Assembly: GCA_964483375.1 (NCBI GenBank)
Contig: CAZABJ010000091.1
Coordinates: forward strand, 1-5,436
From: JAUIEH01 sp964483375
GTDB lineage: Bacteria > Pseudomonadota > Alphaproteobacteria > Caulobacterales > Maricaulaceae
Reading direction: 5' to 3'
Length of the DNA: 5,436 nucleotides
Shown here in pieces: positions 1 to 3,934 of the stretch. Positions within the stretch are counted from its first letter, which is position 1; each line of letters begins with the position of its first letter. Below the pieces are notes generated by a model. The model did not search any database and was not told where the DNA came from. It saw only the letters and a program-made list of their open reading frames with translations. The translations under genes were made by a program, and so were the position numbers.

Positions 1-118
1 GGCCGCTCTTCGCAACACGAACCCCGAAGCCCTTCACCTCGGTATCCCACACCGGATTGCGGCTCCGCTCCTCGTTCCATACCAGGCCGTCGAGCAGCCG
101 TTTGGTGAGCTTCGGCAT
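1..118 (-). CDS. Tyrosine-type site-specific integrase, N-terminal part only (runs off window)
   Basis: The visible 39 residues begin MPKLTKRLLDGL and contain WDTEVKGFGVRV at residues 24-35. This is the signature of the N-terminal arm-DNA-binding domain (DUF4102 type) of P4-like phage and island integrases. The catalytic domain lies outside the window, so activity cannot be judged. The ATG at 118 is preceded by GGAG (plus-strand 126-129) with a 7-nt gap, which supports this start. The gene reads away from the tRNA-Ala fragment at 288-332, with about 170 bases between, the usual spacing of an integrase beside its attachment site. Its N-terminus is clearly different from the integrase at 3935, so it belongs to a separate element. 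Function is inferred from the family; the short visible length is the main limit. Confidence 0.83.
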   Translation of the reverse strand, partial: MPKLTKRLLDGLVWNEERSRNPVWDTEVKGFGVRVAKSG

Positions 119-287
119 CGTGGGTCTCCGAGCGTTTGGCTACCACCGGGCTACCACGCGGCGGCAAATTCGAGCGACCTCCAGCAAGTCCCCGAAACCG
201 GTTGTTGCTCTCAAGTCGTTGAAAAAGTGGTTAAATATCGCGGCCCATCAAGCAACCGAAATTGCTAGAAAATCCGTGGGCGTCCCT
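119..287. other. Integrase leader / putative attP arm region of element 1
   Basis: This is the spacer between the integrase start and the tRNA-derived core, with no gene. It holds two copies of GGCTACCAC (138-146 and 149-157) spaced exactly one helical turn (11 bp) apart. On the integrase's own strand they read GTGGTAGCC. Short repeats at this place are typical arm-type binding sites for DUF4102 integrases. The middle, about 215-280, is AT-richer and could hold the integrase promoter, but I see no convincing -35/-10 pair. Binding by the integrase is inferred. Confidence 0.45.
138..157. repeat. Direct repeat GGCTACCAC x2, candidate integrase arm-type sites
   Basis: Two perfect 9-bp copies start 11 bp apart, 20-28 bases upstream of the integrase ATG on the minus strand. 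The phasing on one face of the helix and the position fit arm-type sites that could also let the integrase repress its own gene. The repeat is seen directly; the role is inferred. Confidence 0.5.
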
Positions 288-332
288 ATCGCACTGCAGA
301 GGTCAGGGGTTCGATTCCCCTCGGCTCCACCA
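288..332 (+). other. att site: 3' fragment of tRNA-Ala(CGC), 45 nt
   Basis: The sequence reads as a tRNA from the anticodon loop to the 3' end: loop ATCGCAC (288-294, anticodon CGC, alanine), stem half TGCAG (295-299), variable AGGTC (300-304), T stem AGGGG/CCCCT around loop TTCGATT (305-321), acceptor half CGGCTCC (322-328), discriminator A, and encoded CCA (330-332). The five bases before the loop (TCCCT) do not pair with TGCAG, and no D arm or 5' acceptor strand precedes it, so it is not a functional tRNA. Identity starting in the anticodon loop suggests the integrase crosses over there, a site used by many tRNA-targeting tyrosine integrases. Assignment to alanine rests on the anticodon loop and the Ala-like acceptor end. 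Confidence 0.82.
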
Positions 333-411
333 ATGTTTTCAATAAGTTGCCGGGTTTTCTCGTTCTGGTCTTTGTGATGGGGAACCACCGGGGGTCACGT
401 GCGAGCGTTGT

Positions 412-449
412 GGCGATGTCCGGATGGGGGCGGCATCCGGACATTCGCC
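412..449. terminator. Strong hairpin after the DUF1772 gene; possible terminator without a U-tract
   Basis: An 11-bp perfect stem, ATGTCCGGATG (416-426) with CATCCGGACAT (434-444), closes a 7-nt loop. If one T is bulged, GGCGA (412-416) and TCGCC (445-449) extend it to about 15 bp. It begins 11 bases after the DUF1772 stop codon and also lies about 80 bases past the tRNA-Ala 3' end, so it could act for either strand. No T-run follows on either side. A classical intrinsic terminator is therefore not proven; 3'-end protection or a Rho-assisted stop are alternatives. Confidence 0.45.
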
Positions 450-460
450 GTCGTCGGGGG

Positions 461-958
461 TTAGGCTGTGCTGCCGAGATGGATTGCGGCTATGAAATAC
501 AGGCTCGCCGTGGCGACGCTTCCCAAGGTTCGGACGTGATTGAGGCGCGTCCATTTGCGACCATATTCCCGCCAATAGGCTTCGGCCTCCCCGGATCGGT
601 GATCCAGGCTGGCTAGTCGATTGTTCATCGGAACATTGCCGATGATCGTCATGAGGAAGACGCTTGGAACATAGACGCAGGCCGCGGCGACCAAAAGCGT
701 TGCGGCCAGACCGTCTAGCGCCATGAGGGCATAGACCGCCACCGCAACCGATATCGGCGCGATAATCAGGATACCCGCAACAAACTGCGTTCTCAGGACC
801 GTTCGGTTGATGTGCTGCATGCTCTCGATCCCGCCGGCTGGAGCCGCGCGTAGAAGACCGCGCATAATAAACTCCGAGAACGCTGAGAAGACGCCGCCGA
901 CGACGGCGCTCCAAAGGGCGAGGACAAGGCAGGCGTATAGGGGCCAGTCATTGGTCAT
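461..958 (-). CDS. DUF1772 (anthrone oxygenase-like) integral membrane protein, 165 aa
   Basis: A small inner-membrane protein with four predicted hydrophobic segments, about residues 7-27, 58-79, 84-107 and 142-161. Family marks are a glycine-rich first helix ending GGVFSAFSEF, NVPMNNRLA at 108-116, and the aromatic stretch ending LNHVRT at 139-144. These match the DUF1772/anthrone-oxygenase-like family. Fungal members oxidise anthrones to anthraquinones, but most bacterial members have no known reaction, so no enzyme function is claimed here. The ATG at 958 has GGAG (plus-strand 967-970) 8 nt upstream. It lies 80 bases after the DUF4345 gene on the same strand, with a GC hairpin (1001-1025) between, so co-transcription is likely but not certain. 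Length is normal for the family. Confidence 0.83.
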   Translation of the reverse strand: MTNDWPLYACLVLALWSAVVGGVFSAFSEFIMRGLLRAAPAGGIESMQHINRTVLRTQFVAGILIIAPISVAVAVYALMALDGLAATLLVAAACVYVPSVFLMTIIGNVPMNNRLASLDHRSGEAEAYWREYGRKWTRLNHVRTLGSVATASLYFIAAIHLGSTA

Positions 959-1000
959 GAACCGTACTCCGTTGATTGGGCGTGCAGTGTTTGGTCTCCG

Positions 1001-1025
1001 GCCGGCGCCCAGGTGAGCCGCCGGC
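1001..1025. other. GC-rich intercistronic hairpin between the DUF4345 and DUF1772 genes
   Basis: GCCGGCG (1001-1007) pairs perfectly with CGCCGGC (1019-1025) around an 11-nt loop, inside the 80-base gap between the two genes. No T-run follows on the minus strand. It could attenuate or stabilise the transcript, but in GC-rich DNA a 7-bp stem of this kind can arise by chance. Confidence 0.3.
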
Positions 1026-1038
1026 GCGCAGGCCCGTT

Positions 1039-1461
1039 TCAGGCGGTCTGAGGCGCTTCGGGGTCGGGCGCCCGTGAGGGCTTGGCCGACAGGCGCAGCG
1101 CCAAGAGGGCGCCGCCGAGGGCCAGCTCGATCACGCTCGCCGCGATCAGCGACCCTGGCGGCGGCCCGTCCGTCACTATGGCGATGAGGCGCGCCAGGCC
1201 GTAGCCGCCATACACCGCGGCCCCGATGGTGAGGGCCGGATTGGCGAACCGGATCCGCGCACCGCCCATGAGCATGAACGCCCCAGCGGCGATTAAGAGC
1301 AGGCTCGGCGCTTTCAGCTCGGACAACAGCCCGGGGTCAGCCTGGATTTCGACGCCGCTCATCTCAAGAAACGCCCTGGCGCGCGTCAGCATCGCGGCCC
1401 CGATGACGCCGAGAAGCGTCCCGGAACCGGCCAGCAGGGTGCGTGTTAAGACCCGTCTCAC
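1039..1461 (-). CDS. DUF4345 family membrane protein, about 140 aa
   Basis: A small four-helix membrane protein: hydrophobic segments at about residues 8-25, 51-67, 76-96 and 104-124, counted from the GTG at 1461. The LLSELKAPSLLLIAAG stretch and the YGGYGLARLIAIVTDGPPP stretch are the typical DUF4345 pattern (second-helix SELRAPGG-like motif, then YGxGRL before a short loop). The molecular function of this family is unknown. The chosen start is the GTG that overlaps the TGA of the upstream NmrA-like gene (GTGA), with GGGAG 8 nt before it. This implies translational coupling. A GTG at 1476 would give 145 residues, but it sits within or next to that Shine-Dalgarno site and is less likely. The C-terminal tail after helix four is short, polar and rich in proline and alanine. 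Confidence 0.8.
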   Translation of the reverse strand: MRRVLTRTLLAGSGTLLGVIGAAMLTRARAFLEMSGVEIQADPGLLSELKAPSLLLIAAGAFMLMGGARIRFANPALTIGAAVYGGYGLARLIAIVTDGPPPGSLIAASVIELALGGALLALRLSAKPSRAPDPEAPQTA

Positions 1462-2303
1462 GCCGCCTGCTCCCACACGCCGGTTTTCGCCACGTCACGC
1501 GCGTAGTCCGCGAAGTCCTTGGGGGCGCGGCCGAGCGCGCGCTCTATGCCGTCGGTGAGGCTGGCGTTGCGTCCGTCAAGGACAGTTGCAAAGAGGTAGT
1601 CGAGCATCCACGCCACATCTTTCGGCGCGCCGGATGTTTCGATTTCTTCCATGAAGCTGTCATGGGGAATGTCGACATATTTGATCTGACGGCCGGTCGC
1701 TGCGGAGAGGTCCTTAGCGATGTCGGCCAAAGTCATGAGGCGCGGCCCTGTCACCTCGTAAACCTCCCCGCTGTGACCGTCCTCGGTGAGCGCAGCGGCG
1801 ACGACGTCTGAGATGTCATCGACGTCCACGAAAGGCTCCGGCGTGTCGCCCGCGGGAAGGGCGATCACGCCTGACAACACCATTTCGACAAACGCGCCTT
1901 CGGAGAAGTTTTGGTTGAACCAGCTTGCGCGCACGATGGTCCAGTCGACGCCGGAGCTTTGTACAATACGCTCGCAGGATTGCGCTTCCGCTTCCCCGCG
2001 GCCCGACAATAACACGAGGCGTTTTACGCCAGCGGCTTTGGCTTTCTCTACGAAAGCCTGGATCGCGTCCGAGGCGCCGGGAAACGCCAGGTCCGGCGCA
2101 TAGGTGATGTAGACCGCGGTGACGCCGTTCAGGCAGGCGTCCCAGCCTTTTTCATTGTTCCAGTCGAATGACGGCTGAGCGGACCGTGACCCGATCCGTA
2201 CGGAATGTCCGGCGGCCTGGAGGCGCTCGGCGACCCGGCGGCCGGTCTTGCCGGTTCCGCCGAGAACGAGCGTGAGAGATTCCTGATTGCGTTTGAAAAA
2301 CAT
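1458..2303 (-). CDS. NmrA-like / EasG-like NAD(P)-binding oxidoreductase (atypical SDR), 281 aa
   Basis: A cytoplasmic Rossmann-fold protein of the NmrA-type atypical short-chain dehydrogenases. The dinucleotide-binding loop is GGTGKTG at residues 15-21, and VRIGSR at 35-40 carries arginines in the place expected for NADP(H) preference. Further family marks are FDW at 46-48, LVLLSGRG at 96-103, WTIVRASWFNQNF at 121-133, and LPAGDTPEPFVDVDDISDV at 149-167. The DGRN and DFADYARDVAKTGVW stretches near the C-terminus match bacterial relatives of the ergot-alkaloid EasG group. That name reflects homology only and does not imply alkaloid synthesis. The classical SDR Tyr-x3-Lys pair is not evident, as usual for the group; members may be reductases or redox sensors. 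The ATG at 2303 follows GAGGAG with a 7-nt gap. Length is normal. The substrate is unknown. Confidence 0.92.
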   Translation of the reverse strand: MFFKRNQESLTLVLGGTGKTGRRVAERLQAAGHSVRIGSRSAQPSFDWNNEKGWDACLNGVTAVYITYAPDLAFPGASDAIQAFVEKAKAAGVKRLVLLSGRGEAEAQSCERIVQSSGVDWTIVRASWFNQNFSEGAFVEMVLSGVIALPAGDTPEPFVDVDDISDVVAAALTEDGHSGEVYEVTGPRLMTLADIAKDLSAATGRQIKYVDIPHDSFMEEIETSGAPKDVAWMLDYLFATVLDGRNASLTDGIERALGRAPKDFADYARDVAKTGVWEQAA

Positions 2304-2408
2304 GGACTTGCTCCTCGCTAGGGTGTTGCAGGTCCCTTGATAAGCGAGGGCGTCCTTCGCCTCTTGGCTGAGCGTGCCAGAGTTTTGACCAAACGCGCCA
2401 ATGACGGG
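2304..2408 (-). promoter_or_regulatory. AraC-NmrA intergenic region; hairpin that may mask the NmrA Shine-Dalgarno
   Basis: This 105-base gap is the likely place for a promoter of the NmrA-DUF4345-DUF1772 genes. I see no strong sigma70 pair or clear AraC-type direct repeat. In the transcript, CCTCGCT (plus 2343-2349) can pair with AGCGAGG (plus 2313-2319), a 7-bp stem with a 23-nt loop. The second arm overlaps the GAGGAG Shine-Dalgarno site (2311-2316). Pairing would reduce translation of the NmrA-like gene. The complementarity is seen; regulation is inferred. Confidence 0.35.
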
Positions 2409-3416
2409 TCAGGCGCCGGTTCCGCCAAGTCGATAGGAGCGGGGCGTCTGTCCAGACCAGCGCTTAAATGCCCGCGTGAAACTGCTTTGCTCGCCAAAGC
2501 CCGTCAGGAAGGCGACTTCAGCCAAACTGAAGTTCGTGTCGCGCAACAGCTGTTGCGCGAGTTCCCGTCGCGCCATGTCGACCAGGCTCTGATAAGACAC
2601 GCCTCTTTCCGCCAGCTGCCGCTGCAGGGTTCGACCGCTCAACCCGAGCGCCGAGGCGATGTCGGACAGGTTTGGCACGCCCTCGCTGAGGGATTGCGCG
2701 ACGGCGCTGCGTACGCGTTTTTCAAGTTTGGCGTCGTCGTCGAACGCGGCGAGTTCAGCTTCAAGATGGCGGTCAAAGAACTGGGCGATCGTCGCATCGC
2801 CTAAACGATTTGGGGTTTTCAGCGCCTCATCGGAGACCAACAGCGCGTCGCGGTCGGTTTCGAAGTAGACCGGACATCTGAAGTGGTTTTCGTGAACCTC
2901 GATCGGTCCGCGCGCCGCATGTTTGAAGTAGACCGCCACGGGACGGAACGCAGCGGTGGCGACCTCGTCGCTGATCGTCGCCACCGCGGACATGCTGGCT
3001 TCATTAGACAAGCGCATGCCGAGGCCGCCATTCCCGGCCTTGTCGAGGCTGAAGAAACAGCCTTGATCATGGGGCTCGATTGAATAGGTCTCAGCGCTGC
3101 CCAAGACATGGCCGTAACGCTCTGACCGCACAAAAGATCCGCGCAAATCGGGCGCGGATTTCCACGCCAGCCCAAATGCTCCGTATTCGTCACTTCTCAT
3201 CGACGCGCCAATGCGGAGCGGCAGCGCGAGGCCGTCTGGATCGCGCTGGGCCAAGGCGGCGAAGAAGCGATAATAGTCCTGCGACGCCACCATGCGCGCA
3301 GGATCAATCGGTCCATCGGGATCTAGTCCCAGCCCTTCCACCAAGTCCCGCGTCTCGACCCCCGGGCGGGCCTGGCCTACGACCTTGTAAACATAAAGCG
3401 ACGTTATCTGGCTCAA
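2409..3416 (-). CDS. AraC-family transcriptional regulator, 335 aa
   Basis: A cytoplasmic DNA-binding regulator with the two-part layout of the OruR/ArgR-like AraC group. The N-terminal ligand-sensing domain (PF12625-like, about residues 20-205) starts ITSLYVYKVV and includes the LPLRIG and YGAFGLAWKSAPDLR stretches. The C-terminal AraC/XylS domain spans about 230-330. Its first helix-turn-helix is around LSDIASALGLSGRTLQRQLAERG (250-272), and its second around SLAEVAFLTGFGEQSSFTRAFKRWSGQTPRSYR (297-329). The start is a TTG at 3416, chosen because an in-frame TAA lies four codons upstream, no in-frame ATG is available near the N-terminus, and relatives begin at the ITSL motif. No good Shine-Dalgarno is visible. 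It lies 105 bases upstream of, and in the same direction as, the NmrA-like gene, which it probably controls. The inducer is unknown. Confidence 0.92.
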   Translation of the reverse strand: MSQITSLYVYKVVGQARPGVETRDLVEGLGLDPDGPIDPARMVASQDYYRFFAALAQRDPDGLALPLRIGASMRSDEYGAFGLAWKSAPDLRGSFVRSERYGHVLGSAETYSIEPHDQGCFFSLDKAGNGGLGMRLSNEASMSAVATISDEVATAAFRPVAVYFKHAARGPIEVHENHFRCPVYFETDRDALLVSDEALKTPNRLGDATIAQFFDRHLEAELAAFDDDAKLEKRVRSAVAQSLSEGVPNLSDIASALGLSGRTLQRQLAERGVSYQSLVDMARRELAQQLLRDTNFSLAEVAFLTGFGEQSSFTRAFKRWSGQTPRSYRLGGTGA

Positions 3417-3703
3417 ATTGGCGACTTAGCTCGCATTCATAGTGCGGCGTTCTGAGTGATCTACTCTCTTATTCCACCCGAACCAACGCAATTGGGCGCC
3501 TTAACGCCGGCGAGCGGCCACGAGCCGCCGCACGCTTGTCATTCGGGTGAGCGAACACCTCGGCCGTAAGCGTCCAATCTCGCCCCTTCATCATGCCAAA
3601 TCTTGAGGCGGACCGTTTGTCCTCGAGCACGGCGTAACGTGCTCAGCTTGTGTCCTGAAGGAAGGCGACACGCTGGATCGCCACCCTAACCCGTTCTTTT
3701 AAA
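3417..3703. other. Intergenic stretch between the AraC gene and the tRNA-Arg fragment
   Basis: No convincing gene is present in these 287 bases. It should hold the promoter of the AraC-type gene. A weak candidate on the minus strand is TTGGTT (plus 3483-3488) with TAGATC 17 nt downstream (plus 3460-3465), but the match to sigma70 is poor. A perfect hairpin lies at 3625-3644. The longest open frame is a 41-codon minus-strand stretch (3594-3469) with no ribosome-binding site, which I do not call. If the two-element reading is right, this is the original chromosomal sequence downstream of tRNA-Arg. Confidence 0.4.
3625..3644. terminator. Perfect 7-bp hairpin downstream of the tRNA-Arg 3' end; possible terminator
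   Basis: GAGCACG (3625-3631) pairs with CGTGCTC (3638-3644) around the 6-nt loop GCGTAA. It lies about 60 bases past the tRNA-Arg 3' end on the minus strand, so before the insertion it may have ended the tRNA transcript. No T-run follows, so this is a weak call. Confidence 0.3.
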
Positions 3704-3750
3704 TGGCGCGCCGGGGAAGATTCGAACTCCCGACCCCCAGATTCGTAGTC
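3704..3750 (-). other. att site: 3' fragment of tRNA-Arg(ACG), about 47 nt
   Basis: Read on the minus strand, this has anticodon loop CTACGAA (3748-3742, anticodon ACG), stem half TCTGG (3741-3737), variable GGGTC, T stem GGGAG/CTTCC around loop TTCGAAT (3731-3715), acceptor half CCGGCGC (3714-3708), discriminator G, and encoded CCA (3706-3704). The T stem contains one G-T wobble. The bases before the loop, TCGGA, can pair with TCTGG only by using two wobbles, and no D arm or matching 5' acceptor strand (GCGCCGG) lies further upstream. It is therefore a duplicated 3' end, not a working tRNA. As at the other element, identity reaches the anticodon loop, suggesting crossover there. Confidence 0.83.
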
Positions 3751-3771
3751 CGAAGGTGATTTGTCCGTCAG

Positions 3772-3833
3772 TGTTCGCTGAAATACTTTTATCTTATATG
3801 ATTCAGAGCATTATGCGGTTTTCTTGTTCGCTG
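3772..3833 (+). repeat. Direct repeat TGTTCGCTG x2 (3772-3780, 3825-3833)
   Basis: Two perfect 9-bp copies lie 53 bp apart, close to five helical turns, on either side of an AT-rich core in the integrase leader. They are candidates for integrase arm sites or excisionase sites. The first overlaps the proposed -35 region. The repeat is seen; the function is inferred. Confidence 0.4.
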
Positions 3834-3842
3834 CCGTCCGCG

Positions 3843-3879
3843 ATTGGGTAGCATGAATCGCGAAATTTTGTTACCCAAT
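3843..3879. repeat. Inverted repeat ATTGGGTA / TACCCAAT with 21-nt spacer
   Basis: A perfect 8-bp inverted repeat (3843-3850 and 3872-3879). Read outward-in on each strand, the arms continue as TTGGGTAGCATGAA and TTGGGTAACAAAAT. They are thus two copies of a TTGGGTARCA motif facing each other, which looks more like paired protein-binding sites than an RNA stem. TGGGTA-type repeats occur near DUF4102-type integrases and are plausible arm-type sites. Confidence 0.45.
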
Positions 3880-3934
3880 TTGAAACCCGTCTCGGTATCC
3901 GGATTTTAGGTCCGGGGTTCGATAGGTGGAACTC

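Larger units (their letters stand above)
1..332. mobile_element. Right-hand end of integrative element 1 (continues left of window)
   Basis: This is the terminal part of a tRNA-targeted integrative element or genomic island. The evidence is an integrase gene start, a spacer with short repeats resembling arm-type sites, and a 3' tRNA-Ala fragment, all within 332 bases. Because the tRNA fragment is on the plus strand and lacks its 5' half, the element should lie to the left, with host DNA beginning after the CCA at 330-332. The intact tRNA-Ala(CGC) and the cargo are predicted left of the window. The arrangement is seen directly. The boundary is inferred, and a decayed rather than active element cannot be excluded. 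Confidence 0.72.
3751..3934. promoter_or_regulatory. Integrase leader / putative attP arm region of element 2
   Basis: This is the AT-rich spacer between the tRNA-Arg fragment and the integrase start. A possible sigma70 promoter is TTCGCT (3774-3779), a 17-nt spacer, then TATGAT (3797-3802, five of six consensus bases). Two TGTTCGCTG copies, an inverted ATTGGGTA/TACCCAAT pair and a hairpin at 3899-3915 follow. If the promoter is right, its -35 region sits inside the first TGTTCGCTG copy, and the leader contains the inverted pair, which would allow autoregulation. The repeats are seen; promoter and binding roles are inferred. Confidence 0.4.

Noticed and set aside
257..332. Possible complete tRNA-Ala on the plus strand
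   Set aside because: No 5' acceptor or D arm, and the 5' anticodon stem half does not pair; only the 45-nt 3' part is tRNA-like.
57..377. 106-codon plus-strand open frame containing RSGVRFPSAPP
   Set aside because: That peptide is the well-known false translation of a tRNA T-arm and acceptor end; the rest overlaps the integrase start antisense and the att spacer.
339..914. 191-codon minus-strand frame overlapping the DUF1772 gene
   Set aside because: Arg/Pro/Gly/Ser-rich shadow of the real gene, with no domain, covering non-coding hairpin sequence at its end.
2364..2384. Sigma54-like element CTGGCACG on the minus strand upstream of the NmrA-like gene
   Set aside because: The -24 half matches well, but the GC of the -12 half is at the wrong spacing (8 rather than 10 bases after GG) and no TTGC is present.
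3469..3594. 41-codon minus-strand frame starting ATG ATG AAG upstream of the AraC gene
   Set aside because: No ribosome-binding site, no recognisable motif and an Arg/Ala-rich tail; the frame is open for only a short way upstream. Not enough to call a gene or a remnant.
3704..3780. Possible complete tRNA-Arg on the minus strand
   Set aside because: The 3' half is good, but the 5' acceptor GCGCCGG, the D arm (GCTC...GAGC) and a Watson-Crick anticodon stem are missing.
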